From contig CAMCRP010000008.1 in assembly GCA_945877315.1 (NCBI GenBank), positions 1 through 64,000 of the forward strand: 64,000 nucleotides of DNA. Direction: 5' to 3'. The position numbers and the translations under genes were made by a program. This stretch comes from an uncultured Ruminococcus sp. (GTDB taxonomy: Bacteria > Bacillota > Clostridia > Oscillospirales > Ruminococcaceae). Every line of letters begins with the position of its first letter. The stretch's first letter is position 1. Positions 42,770-51,366 of this stretch are shown piece after piece. The notes beneath the pieces are model-generated. The model was not told where the DNA came from. It ran no database searches and saw only the letters and a list, made by a program, of their open reading frames with translations.

Positions 42770-42872
42770 ATACTAAACACCCATTAATCACGGGAATCTC
42801 TCGGCGTAAAAATCCATATATGCAAGATTTTTACGCCGATTTCTTCTCCGTGATTTAAATGGTGTTTATTAT
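42770..42872. repeat. Palindromic element family A, copy 2 (GH74 leader)
   Basis: The 103-bp palindrome has ends ATACTAAACACC and GGTGTTTATTAT and a perfect 12-bp inner stem GGCGTAAAAATC / GATTTTTACGCC. The arms are nearly those of the copy at 20.15 kb; the apex is different and shorter. It ends 64 nt before the GH74 start codon. Confidence 0.8.
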
Positions 42873-42935
42873 AAGTAAATGCCGTGATAAATCGGCATGT
42901 GTAATCGTATACATAATTTATGGAGGAAAAAATCT

Positions 42936-45179
42936 ATGAAGCTCAGACTGAAAAAAGCGGCAGCTCTGGCGACTGCCGTAATTATGAGTGTCTTTTCCCT
43001 GACAGGCTGTAAGTCGGACAGCGGCGACAGCGGGGAAACGTCTGCCGAAGCGACGGAAACCACCGCTGCGGAAATACAGTCGGCAGACCTCGGCTATGTA
43101 AACCCCGACTGGACATACGGTCAGGTGTTTATGGGCGGCGGCGGATTTGTAACGGGACTTATCTCCTGCCCCACCGAAAAGAACCTGTTCTTCGCAAGAA
43201 CGGACGTTGGCGGCGCATACCGCTGGAATGAGGAGGAAAAACGCTGGAAATGCCTTTCCTACAACATCAGCGAGCCTGACAGAGGACTGCTTTCCATTGA
43301 CGGTCTGGCAGTTGACCCCTCATCTCCCAACAACGTTTATATGCTGGCAGGCTGTGCATATTTCAGCGGCGGAAAGACGGCTATTCTCGTTTCCCACGAC
43401 TATGGCGACAGCTTCACTCAGGTGGAAGTGACCAATCTTATCACCGCCCACGGAAACGGCATGGGCAGACAGAACGGCGAACGTATCGCAGTTGACCCCA
43501 ACAACGGCAAGAACATTCTGGTCGGCGGAAGAACAGGCGGCGTTATCCGCTCCACCGACGGCGGTATGACATGGGCAGCTGTTGATTTCCCCGTTAATAC
43601 TACGGGAAATTCTAACGGCGTATGCTCCATAGTTTACGACAACAAGACCGCAGATACCGTTTATGCGGCTATCTCGGAGGATTCCAAGAAAACAAACAAC
43701 ATCTTCGTTTCCAAGGACGGCGGCGTTACGTGGGCTGAGCTCCCCGACAAGATGCCCAAGGGAAAGTATATGCCCATGCGAATGAAGATGAACAGCGAGG
43801 GCAAGCTGCTTATCACCGCCGCAAATGCGGAGGGCCCCTGGAATCCCGGCTTCGGCGGACTGTACATCTACGACCCGTCCACCGAGAAAATGTCCGACAT
43901 TACCCCGAAGGACAATCCTATTGCCGATGTTGTGGTTCACCCCGATGACCCCAACAAAATGGTATCCTGCACTATCAACAGATGGGAACAGCAGGCAAAC
44001 GGCGCTTACGGCGATGATTTCTATTTCACCACCGACGGCGGCAAGACATGGACAAGCCTTCTCAACGATATGGGAACCATGCAGATGGACAACAACGGCT
44101 GCGAATGGATAACAAACTACGCTATCCACTGGTGCGGCTCGCTGCTTCTCGACCCCTACAACCCCGACAGGCTTATGGTGACCTCGGGTAACGGCGTTTT
44201 TGCCTGCGACAATATCTGGGACGACGCACCCAAGTTCTATTTCAACGCTTACGGCATTGAGGAAACTGTTCCTCTGGACGCTGTCAGCGTTAAGGGCGGA
44301 AATCTTGTTACCGCTATCGGTGACTATGACGGCTACGACCACAGCGATATCTTTAAGCTGGGCAGACTCCACACCTATGCAGTAGGCACAACAACAGGCA
44401 TTGACGTTGCGGGCGCAAACCACGATGTCTGGGTAAAATGCGGCAACAACGAAAAGGAACTGACTATCCTTTACAGCGAAAACGGCGGTGACAGCTGGTC
44501 TAAGGTGAAGAATTCCCCCGAAGAGGGCAAAATCCCCACAGGCGGAAAAATATGCGTAACAGCTGACGGCGGCACTATTATTTACAGCCCCGAAAACCTC
44601 CATTCCACATACTACACCACCGACAGAGGCGAAACATGGGCTAAGTGCGAGGGCATTATGGGCAATCTGAGCGTAAGAGGAGATTCCGTAAATCCCGATT
44701 ATGTTTACGCAAGCGGAAAAGGCTCCTTCTTTGTCAGCACAGACGGCGGAAAGACCTTCAAGCAGACAGTAAACGGTATGGGCGATCACAGCAGATTTGC
44801 CGTTTGCGCCGATATTGAAGGCATGGTATACAGCACCATTAACGGTCTGAACGTTTCCACAGACCACGGCAGCACATTCACAAGAATTGACACGGTAAAG
44901 CTTTGTGACGCAGTAGGCGTTGGCATCGGCAAGACCGAAAGCGACCCTTACGTTATCTACATCTGGGGCGTTCCCGTTACCGAGGAGGGTACAGACAGAA
45001 ACCTCTGGATGTCCGAGGACGAGGGCAAGACTTGGGTAAGAGTCAACGACGATCAGCATATGTTCGGCGGTCCCGGCAACGGTGATTTCGTTATCGGTGA
45101 TATGAATGTTTACGGCAGATGCTATATGTCCACGGTAGGTCTGGGACTGGCGTACTGCGATAAAACGGACAAATCTTAA
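42936..45179 (+). CDS. GH74-family (xyloglucanase-like) lipoprotein
   Basis: The ATG at 42936 with GGAGG upstream gives 747 residues. A lipoprotein signal ends in SLTGC (Cys25), followed by a Ser/Thr/Glu linker. The rest is a twin seven-bladed propeller with repeated BNR/Asp-box motifs (STDGGMTW, SKDGGVTW, TTDGGKTW, STDGGKTF). The stretch ARTDVGGAYRW matches the conserved GH74 catalytic-Asp region, and GDYDGYDHSD is the likely second Asp region. GH74 enzymes cut xyloglucan. Anchoring by lipid, with no dockerin or carbohydrate-binding module, suggests a cell-surface enzyme that trims oligosaccharides. The substrate is inferred from family only. Confidence 0.88.
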   Translation: MKLRLKKAAALATAVIMSVFSLTGCKSDSGDSGETSAEATETTAAEIQSADLGYVNPDWTYGQVFMGGGGFVTGLISCPTEKNLFFARTDVGGAYRWNEEEKRWKCLSYNISEPDRGLLSIDGLAVDPSSPNNVYMLAGCAYFSGGKTAILVSHDYGDSFTQVEVTNLITAHGNGMGRQNGERIAVDPNNGKNILVGGRTGGVIRSTDGGMTWAAVDFPVNTTGNSNGVCSIVYDNKTADTVYAAISEDSKKTNNIFVSKDGGVTWAELPDKMPKGKYMPMRMKMNSEGKLLITAANAEGPWNPGFGGLYIYDPSTEKMSDITPKDNPIADVVVHPDDPNKMVSCTINRWEQQANGAYGDDFYFTTDGGKTWTSLLNDMGTMQMDNNGCEWITNYAIHWCGSLLLDPYNPDRLMVTSGNGVFACDNIWDDAPKFYFNAYGIEETVPLDAVSVKGGNLVTAIGDYDGYDHSDIFKLGRLHTYAVGTTTGIDVAGANHDVWVKCGNNEKELTILYSENGGDSWSKVKNSPEEGKIPTGGKICVTADGGTIIYSPENLHSTYYTTDRGETWAKCEGIMGNLSVRGDSVNPDYVYASGKGSFFVSTDGGKTFKQTVNGMGDHSRFAVCADIEGMVYSTINGLNVSTDHGSTFTRIDTVKLCDAVGVGIGKTESDPYVIYIWGVPVTEEGTDRNLWMSEDEGKTWVRVNDDQHMFGGPGNGDFVIGDMNVYGRCYMSTVGLGLAYCDKTDKS

Positions 45180-45200
45180 AAAGTGGAAAGTGGAATGTGG
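45179..45200. repeat. Heptad repeat array (GTGGAAA type)
   Basis: About three GTGGAAA-type units follow the GH74 stop. No inverted partner is seen; a fragment of the 27-bp GC palindrome (45226-45237) follows. Confidence 0.65.
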
Positions 45201-45270
45201 AATTTTTCAGTTAATTGATAAAGCTCCCGTCCCGCAGATATGCACTTTTCGGTGTTCGAGAAATTTGAAG

Positions 45271-45308
45271 ATTTCGCTCGTCATATTTTTGGCGGGCGAA
45301 ATTTTTTG
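45271..45308 (+). terminator. Terminator of the GH74 gene
   Basis: ATTTCGCTCGTC pairs with GGCGGGCGAAAT (two G-U pairs) around an 8-nt loop, followed by TTTTTT, 90 nt after the stop codon. Confidence 0.8.
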
Positions 45309-45337
45309 TTGAAATCTGCCTTTTTATGTGGTATAAT
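45309..45337 (+). promoter_or_regulatory. Promoter of the HD-GYP gene
   Basis: TTGAAA (45309-45314), 17-nt spacer, TATAAT (45332-45337), directly after the GH74 terminator. Confidence 0.8.
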
Positions 45338-45380
45338 GACATAATGAAGATTTTTTCGGACATTTGGGAAAGGTGATATT

Positions 45381-46703
45381 ATGCTGATTCTGCAATATGC
45401 AAAAACACAGATAATGGCATTGCTGGTACTGATTTATGTGGGGATATTATACATAATCGAAGGCGAACGGCTGAACAAGCTGATGAAAAAGTCCAACTGC
45501 AACCCGTTTTACAGCGCATTGTATATCGTTTCGGAAATAGCTGTGCTGTTTGACGGCATTACCGCCTGTACGGTAAATTTCCTTGATACCGTACCGAGGA
45601 CGGTAAATCTCCTGCTGCATCTGGGAATGTTTTTGTCCTACGAATTATATGTTATCCTGCTGTTTCTCTACTGGATTTCGGTAACGGTGGGACTCAGGAA
45701 GGACAAGCCGGCAAGGGTCGCATATATTCTGCCGGGTATCGTTTCGGCGGTGCTGACTGTATTTTTCCTGCCCAATGTGGAATTTATAACAGGCAGATAC
45801 ACTAACTATTCTATGGGAAATTCGGTCTATGTCTGCTTTGCAACAGTCGCTGTCTACTGTATACTGACTGTCGGTATCATCATCACAAAGCACAGATATA
45901 TACCGAAGAGAAAGAAGATAAATATCTACACATCGCTGGTGCTTATAGTTGGGGTAATGATTGTGCAGCTGATGTTCCCCGAATCCTTAGTGACCTGCGT
46001 TGCCGCAGTTATGGCGACACTCAGCATCTATCTGAATATGGAAAACCCGTCTATTATCGAGCTTCAGCATTATCACAATGAAATGGTAATGGGCTTTGCC
46101 ACACTTGTTGAAAATAAGGACGACAGCACAGGCGGACATATCAGGCGTTCCTCCGCATACGCCTGTCTTATTGCCGAAAAGCTGAGAAATGACGAACGGT
46201 ACAAAAATCTCATAACAAAGGATTTTCTCAATAATCTGGGACAGTCCGCACCTATGCACGACATAGGCAAGATAGGGATCCCCGATGCTGTCCTGCAAAA
46301 GCCCGGGAAGCTGACCGACGAGGAGTATGCAACCATGAAGCAGCACCCAATTATCGGCGGAAAGATAATCAAGGACACCTTCGGGCATCTTTACAATGAC
46401 GATTACGAAAGCATGGCATTTCAGGTGGCAAGGCATCATCACGAAAAATGGAACGGCAAGGGCTATCCCGACGGACTCAGCGGGACGGATATACCCCTTT
46501 CTGCCCGTATAATGGCGGTTGCGGACGTGTTCGACGCTGTTTCCGCAAAACGCTGCTACCGTGACGCAATGCCCCTTGAACAATGCTATGATATTATCCT
46601 AAAAGGACGGGGAAAGGATTTTGACCCCGATATTGTAGACATCTTTCTGGCAAATAAGGACAAGGTGGAGGAGATCTATCGAAGCGAACAGCAGAGATGT
46701 TAG
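45381..46703 (+). CDS. Membrane HD-GYP domain phosphodiesterase
   Basis: The 440-residue protein has about six or seven membrane segments in the first 230 residues and a C-terminal HD-GYP domain: MHDIGKIGIPD (metal-binding HD), HP in MKQHPIIGG, RHHHEKWNGKGYPDGL (the GYP motif) and MAVADVFDAV. HD-GYP enzymes hydrolyse cyclic di-GMP or related dinucleotides. The membrane part, a 7TM-like sensor with no known motif, probably senses an outside signal. No GGDEF protein is in the window. It is monocistronic behind its own promoter. Confidence 0.92.
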   Translation: MLILQYAKTQIMALLVLIYVGILYIIEGERLNKLMKKSNCNPFYSALYIVSEIAVLFDGITACTVNFLDTVPRTVNLLLHLGMFLSYELYVILLFLYWISVTVGLRKDKPARVAYILPGIVSAVLTVFFLPNVEFITGRYTNYSMGNSVYVCFATVAVYCILTVGIIITKHRYIPKRKKINIYTSLVLIVGVMIVQLMFPESLVTCVAAVMATLSIYLNMENPSIIELQHYHNEMVMGFATLVENKDDSTGGHIRRSSAYACLIAEKLRNDERYKNLITKDFLNNLGQSAPMHDIGKIGIPDAVLQKPGKLTDEEYATMKQHPIIGGKIIKDTFGHLYNDDYESMAFQVARHHHEKWNGKGYPDGLSGTDIPLSARIMAVADVFDAVSAKRCYRDAMPLEQCYDIILKGRGKDFDPDIVDIFLANKDKVEEIYRSEQQRC

Positions 46704-46752
46704 TAATTAGTGTTGAGTGATAAGTGTTGAGTGTTAAGTGATAAGTGTTGAA

Positions 46753-46828
46753 TTAAGGAAATACACATAGATACTTCACTCAGGTAACAAGAAAAGTAGA
46801 AATGTCGATTTATTTAGTTGTTCCTTAT
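46753..46828. repeat. Palindromic element family B, copy 2
   Basis: The 76-bp segment has TTAAGGAA at the left and TTCCTTAT at the right end. In reverse orientation it shares AATCGACA, TTGTTA and GTATCTAT in the same order with the element at 7.88 kb. Confidence 0.65.
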
Positions 46829-46829
46829 T

Positions 46830-46870
46830 GTATGTATTTCTACCCGCCTACGGCGGGTAGAAATACATAC
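46830..46870. repeat. Perfect hairpin, 19-bp stem with UACG loop
   Basis: GTATGTATTTCTACCCGCC and its exact inverse (46852-46870) enclose TAC, which gives a C(UACG)G tetraloop in RNA. No T run follows, so it is not a standard terminator. The same design occurs at 61378 with another stem sequence. Confidence 0.8.
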
Positions 46871-46938
46871 ACTCAACACTCAACACTCAACACTCAACAC
46901 TCAACACTCAACGCTTATCATTATTTTTCGCTTTTCTC

Positions 46939-46967
46939 TTGTAAAACAGGTATAAATATGTTATAAT
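46939..46967 (+). promoter_or_regulatory. Promoter of the 47-54.7 kb operon
   Basis: TTGTAA (46939-46944), 17-nt spacer, TATAAT (46962-46967), 35 nt before the first start codon. Confidence 0.75.
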
Positions 46968-47002
46968 GAATATATATGACAATGCAAGGAGGACAGCCCC
47001 CG

Positions 47003-47794
47003 ATGCTGTATGCGGATAGATTAACAAAAGAACTGAAAAACGTCCTGAAACGGCTGGGAATGAAGATAGTTTCCAGAAACGGCGACGTCTTTGAACTAAC
47101 CGACAATCACGTCACATTTAAGGCGGATATGTCGGGTTACCGTGATTTCGAGGCCATTTCGTCGGACGAAATTGAACGCATAGTTGTACGCCTTCAAAAA
47201 GAAGCCGAGGCGGAATCAAGAATGGTGTCCTTTACCAACGGTCAGGCATTTCTCAGATATATCCTGCTGCCCGAGGAGGAGGTCAACGAGCATATGGTAA
47301 GTGCGGATTTTGCCGCAGGACTGAAAAAGGTAGTGGTCTGCACCGTTGACGATATGCACATAAAGCTGTTTGACGAGAAATATCTGCAAAGATGGGCAGT
47401 ACCGAAGGAAGTGGCAGTTTCCGCCGCCGACAAGAATATGTGCAGACTTATGGACAGCTGCGAATTCATCGAAACAGGGCTTAGAAGCGACCTGAAAGCC
47501 GTTGAGGTGGAGCCGAAATATCCCGTGTTTACAGCGGCATTTATGGCGTGCAACAATTTCCGTTCCAAAATGTCTAAGCTGCTGGGCGAAAGATACATAG
47601 TTCTGGCACCCTCATCATCTTCTGTCATCGCCCTTGAAAATCTCACAAGGGACATCGCAGACGAAATAGGCAGGGCTGTCGTAAAGGAATATAACACTGC
47701 GGAACGTCCCCTGACAACGGCTGCTTTGGTATTCGACAGATCGGGCATTACAGAAGCAGGAAAATTCACCCCCGAAAGGAGCTTAACAAAATGA
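47003..47794 (+). CDS. DUF1444-like (YtpQ-type) hypothetical protein
   Basis: The ATG at 47003 has GGAGG 10 nt upstream and gives 263 residues. It is soluble with no signal. The pattern of a strand VVCTVDDMHIKLFDEKYLQRW, helices in the middle and VLAPSSSSVIALENL near the end resembles the DUF1444/YtpQ family, whose role is unknown; the match is weak and it may be a related unnamed family. It overlaps the next gene by 4 nt (ATGA), so translation is coupled. It is the first gene of the operon. Confidence 0.5.
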   Translation: MLYADRLTKELKNVLKRLGMKIVSRNGDVFELTDNHVTFKADMSGYRDFEAISSDEIERIVVRLQKEAEAESRMVSFTNGQAFLRYILLPEEEVNEHMVSADFAAGLKKVVVCTVDDMHIKLFDEKYLQRWAVPKEVAVSAADKNMCRLMDSCEFIETGLRSDLKAVEVEPKYPVFTAAFMACNNFRSKMSKLLGERYIVLAPSSSSVIALENLTRDIADEIGRAVVKEYNTAERPLTTAALVFDRSGITEAGKFTPERSLTK

Positions 47795-48984
47795 GCGGTA
47801 AAAAGAAAAACAGTTATCCCGTAAAGGAAAAAAGCCTTGGAAAAAGAATACTCGTTATCATAATGTGTGCGGCAATGGTGCTGGGATTCATTGCTCTGCC
47901 GCTGTTTTCCGTGTTTGCGTCCGCCGAGAAGGACGAAAGCACTATTATTGTGGAATCCTTTGAAAAGGGTCAGCTGCAGTCCGCTATCGACGAGGCAAGG
48001 GGAAGCGTTGACTTCAACAACATCAAGCGTCTTGCGGTTATGAGCGGAACTCTCGCTTCCAACGACTACGCCGCTATTTTAGGTCTGCCCAATCTGGAAT
48101 TTATCGAGCTTTCAGGATGTGAAGCGGAGAACGGCGTTTTTTCCGACAATGCCATTCAGGGCAGAAACAATCTGACATATATCAGTCTGCCGAAAAATAC
48201 CGTGGAAATAGGCAGAGCTGCACTTGCAAACAACAAGCGTCTGGCTAAGATAGATATGCCCGACTGCGTTGAGCGTATACTTGACTATGCCTTTGAAAAC
48301 TGCGAGGGTCTGACCGATATTACCCTTCCTCTGGGACTGAAAACTCTTTCCCCCGGCGTGTTCAACAACTGCCGCTCCCTGACCTCTATTGACCTTCCTT
48401 TGGGACTCAAGGCTATCCCCGACAACTGCTTCACTCGCTGCTACGGACTTACCGACCTGCATATCCCTCCGACGGTAGATATTATCGGTATGAACGCTTT
48501 CGCCGACTGTGACAGCCTGAAGGGGATATATTTTTACTCGGAAATAGCTCCCACACCCGGCGGCGGAATGTTCCCGCAAAACGGCAGACCCACCGTCCAC
48601 GCCGTACCCGACGCTATCGGCTTTGACGACGGCGAATGGACAAAGGCTCCCGTTGAATATGACGTTGACCCCGACGCACCCTACTATTATCGTGAAACGG
48701 ACGAACCCACATCTACCGAGGAGCCCGCACCCTCCGAAACCGCTCCCGCCGACGATACCGACAAGGCAGAAGCGGAGGAAACTAAGGCTGAAACAGAATC
48801 TGCCGTTTCCGAAAATACCGAAAAGACCGAAACCGAAGCCGCTCCCGCCAACGCCGAACCTCAGTCAAACGGCGGAATATCAGCGGGAACTCTGGTGCTG
48901 ATAATCGTCATTGTTGTGCTTCTTGCATCGGGCGTATCGGCGGCTGTTACAATTTTGATAATCAAGAAAAATAAGAAGGATTGA
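47791..48984 (+). CDS. Membrane-anchored leucine-rich-repeat (BspA-like, LRR_5) protein
   Basis: The 397-residue protein has a basic N-terminus and a membrane helix (about residues 19-40). About six LRR_5 repeats of 22-24 residues follow (about 75-250, with LTDITLPLGLKTLSPGVFNN and LTSIDLPLGLKAIPDNCF). Then come a Glu/Thr/Ala/Pro-rich linker (about 290-355) and a second membrane helix with a Lys-rich tail. The repeats should face outward and bind another protein. Its place before moxR and after a DUF1444-like gene suggests a surface complex with the downstream genes. Confidence 0.85.
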   Translation: MSGKKKNSYPVKEKSLGKRILVIIMCAAMVLGFIALPLFSVFASAEKDESTIIVESFEKGQLQSAIDEARGSVDFNNIKRLAVMSGTLASNDYAAILGLPNLEFIELSGCEAENGVFSDNAIQGRNNLTYISLPKNTVEIGRAALANNKRLAKIDMPDCVERILDYAFENCEGLTDITLPLGLKTLSPGVFNNCRSLTSIDLPLGLKAIPDNCFTRCYGLTDLHIPPTVDIIGMNAFADCDSLKGIYFYSEIAPTPGGGMFPQNGRPTVHAVPDAIGFDDGEWTKAPVEYDVDPDAPYYYRETDEPTSTEEPAPSETAPADDTDKAEAEETKAETESAVSENTEKTETEAAPANAEPQSNGGISAGTLVLIIVIVVLLASGVSAAVTILIIKKNKKD

Positions 48985-49001
48985 CCGAAAGGAATTCCAA
49001 T

Positions 49002-49931
49002 ATGGATAACAGAACTCAGCTTCTTACGGATAACATTGAAAAGGTCATCGTGGGCAAGCATCAGACTGTCACTCTGGCGGTCTGTGCGCTGCTGGCGGAG
49101 GGACACATTCTTATTGAGGACGTGCCGGGCGTCGGAAAGACACGTCTGGCGGCGGTGCTGGCAAAATCGGTAAACGGCGAATTCTCCCGAATACAGCTGA
49201 CCCCCGACGTTATGCCCTCGGACATTACAGGCTTTACCATGATAGACAGGGACGGAAACTCCTCCTACTGCAAGGGTGCAGCCTTCTGTAATTTCCTGCT
49301 GGCGGACGAAATAAACCGTGCCTCGCCTAAGTCACAGTCAAGCCTTCTGGAGGTCATGGAGGAGCGTCAGATAAGTATTGACGGCGTTACCCACACTCTT
49401 CCCAGACCCTTTATGACCATTGCAACACAGAACCCCGTGGAAACCTACGGCACCTATCATCTCCCCGAAGCGCAGATGGACAGATTTTTGATGAAGCTGT
49501 CCATGGGCTATCCCACCGTGGAGGACGAGCTTTCCATTCTGGCAAGAAGCGAAAGGGAGATAACCGAAAAGACCGTTGATGCCGTGCTGACTGCGGAGGA
49601 CATCTGCGATATGCAGGACAAGGTGCGAAACGGCGTTACCGTGTCGGAAAATGTGAGAAAATATATCATCGGCATATGCGCAGCCACACGCTCCACCGAC
49701 CTTATCAGGCTGGGTGTCAGTCCGAGAGGTACCATTGCGCTTTTCAGAACGGCAAAGGCGGCTGCATATATTAACGGCAGAGATTTCGTCACACCCGACG
49801 ATGTTAAGGCGGTAGCAGTCCCCGTGCTGGCTCACAGACTTATCCTTTCACCCAAGGGCAAGGCGCAGTTTGCGTCACAAGAAGAAGCTATGGCGGCATT
49901 GGCGGGGAAGGTCCTTGTGCCAAGCGTTTAA
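49002..49931 (+). CDS. MoxR-family AAA+ ATPase
   Basis: The ATG at 49002 with AAAGGAA upstream gives 309 residues. Walker A is EDVPGVGKTRL, Walker B LLADEINRASPKSQSSLLE, then the sensor-1 Asn in TIATQNPVE and the arginine-finger region LPEAQMDRF. MoxR ATPases act as chaperones that mature or load partner proteins, often with DUF58 and transglutaminase partners, which follow here. The start chosen lies 17 nt after the LRR gene stop. Confidence 0.94.
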   Translation: MDNRTQLLTDNIEKVIVGKHQTVTLAVCALLAEGHILIEDVPGVGKTRLAAVLAKSVNGEFSRIQLTPDVMPSDITGFTMIDRDGNSSYCKGAAFCNFLLADEINRASPKSQSSLLEVMEERQISIDGVTHTLPRPFMTIATQNPVETYGTYHLPEAQMDRFLMKLSMGYPTVEDELSILARSEREITEKTVDAVLTAEDICDMQDKVRNGVTVSENVRKYIIGICAATRSTDLIRLGVSPRGTIALFRTAKAAAYINGRDFVTPDDVKAVAVPVLAHRLILSPKGKAQFASQEEAMAALAGKVLVPSV

Positions 49932-49934
49932 TCG

Positions 49935-50085
49935 GAATGTGAAGAGTGAAAAGTGGAAAGTGAAATTATTTGGAAATTGCGGGTTTTATCGGGAACTCTG
50001 TTATTTACGGCACCGTCGATATTTCCGAGTGGGTGCTGCCGCTAAAAATTCCACTTTTCACTTTCCACTTTCCACATTTGGCAAC
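49935..50085. repeat. Heptad repeats, inverted pair inside the moxR operon
   Basis: GTGAAAA/GTGGAAA units (49935-49961) and inverted TTTTCAC/TTTCCAC units (50047-50080) fill the 173-bp gap between moxR and the DUF58 gene. No promoter or terminator is evident, so the unit is probably transcribed as part of the operon mRNA. Confidence 0.75.
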
Positions 50086-50104
50086 TGCTAAAATTGGAGA
50101 TATT

Positions 50105-51364
50105 ATGAAGAAAAACATAAAAAGGATTTTGGGGTATCTGACTGCTGTTTTGCTGACGGTGGTTTTTGCCCTGCTTATTGATGGAAAGATCGGCTGGTTT
50201 TTCCTTACTGTGCTTATTTGCGCCGCATTTCTGTCATGGTTTGCGGCGTTTTTTACAAGCAAAAGCATCTCAATTGAAGCGGATTCGGATAATACCATGC
50301 TGTATAAGGGCGAACGGCTGCGGCTTAAAGCGTCGGTGAAATGCCGTTTCCCATTTCCTGCGGCACTTATTTCGGTGCGTCTGGCGGAAAGCGGACGGCT
50401 TGTGTCCTGTTCCGGAACGAGCGGTGCGGTCTTTATGCCGTCACCGAAAATGACCGAAGATGGTGCGGAAAATTCCTGCATTATTGACGAGGAATATATT
50501 GCAAGTCTTTGGGGTACCGCTGCGGTAGGCATTACCGAATGTACCGTCAGTGATCTTCTGGGATTTTTTACCTTTGAGATATACAAGGAGCGTGGGCTGG
50601 GTGACTACCTTTTCAAGGTGTCCGTCTGCCCCGATATTCCCGAAATTTCCGACGAAACGGGGCTTGTCCGCTACGTTTGCGCCACCGCCTATGCCGATGA
50701 CAGCGAGGAAACTAAGGAATCCCACTCCTTCTCGGGCGGCACGGCAGGCTACGAACACCGTGACTACTACCCCGGCGACCCCATAAAACGCATAAACTGG
50801 AAGCTTTCAGCCAAGCGGGACAAGCTTATGGTACGCCTTGACGACGAGATAATTTCCTCCAAGCAGGTGATAATTCTCGACTGCGTTTCCTTCTCACGAA
50901 GGGGAATGTCCCCCGAGCAGTCGGCGGCGGTGGATATGGTCTGCCAGACTGCCGCAGAAGCCATGCTGGGGATCGTCCTTGAGCTTGTGAAAACAGGCGT
51001 GGGCTGCCTTGTCAGCGTGCTTTACGGCAGGGAACGCCGCCTTTCGGAGATAGCTTCATTGGAGGAGCTGGAAAGATTTCGGACGGAGTTTTCTCATGCG
51101 GAAATGGGCGAGCCGTCCCCCGACCTTGCGGAAATGCGTATCCCCGAGGACACAGCGGCAATGGCGGGAAAGGACGCACCCGTTATACTCTTTACCGCCT
51201 GCCCCGACAGAAGCCTTGCGGAGCTTGCTGCGGCAAGAGCGTCCGTCTGCGGCGGAATAATTTGCTGTTCGGCGGACATTTCCCCCGTCGGATTTACCGA
51301 ATACGGCGGATTTTCCGACCTGAGAATTATTGACAGTGAGTACGTTATCCGAAAGGGGGGCTGA
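50105..51364 (+). CDS. DUF58 domain membrane protein
   Basis: The ATG at 50105 with TTGGAGA upstream gives 419 residues; the longer frame from 49970 would run through the heptad repeat and is rejected. Two membrane helices lie near residues 8-50. The DUF58 signature is near 250: YYPGDPIKRINWKLSAKRDK, followed by a VWA-like domain. DUF58 proteins are partners of MoxR ATPases. The stop is 2 nt before the GTG of the transglutaminase gene. Confidence 0.9.
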   Translation: MKKNIKRILGYLTAVLLTVVFALLIDGKIGWFFLTVLICAAFLSWFAAFFTSKSISIEADSDNTMLYKGERLRLKASVKCRFPFPAALISVRLAESGRLVSCSGTSGAVFMPSPKMTEDGAENSCIIDEEYIASLWGTAAVGITECTVSDLLGFFTFEIYKERGLGDYLFKVSVCPDIPEISDETGLVRYVCATAYADDSEETKESHSFSGGTAGYEHRDYYPGDPIKRINWKLSAKRDKLMVRLDDEIISSKQVIILDCVSFSRRGMSPEQSAAVDMVCQTAAEAMLGIVLELVKTGVGCLVSVLYGRERRLSEIASLEELERFRTEFSHAEMGEPSPDLAEMRIPEDTAAMAGKDAPVILFTACPDRSLAELAAARASVCGGIICCSADISPVGFTEYGGFSDLRIIDSEYVIRKGG

Positions 51365-51366
51365 CG

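Larger units (their letters stand above)
46701..46918. repeat. Composite heptad unit: array, family B element, hairpin, inverted array
   Basis: GTGTTGA-type units (46701-46752), then a family B element and a 19-bp hairpin. At least six perfect CAACACT units at 7-bp period follow (46869-46915). This is the clearest case of inverted heptad arms around palindromic centres. Confidence 0.85.

Noticed and set aside
43320-45059. A 579-codon open frame antisense to the GH74 gene
   Set aside because: The sense strand has a lipoprotein signal, Asp-box motifs and a ribosome binding site; the antisense frame has none of these.
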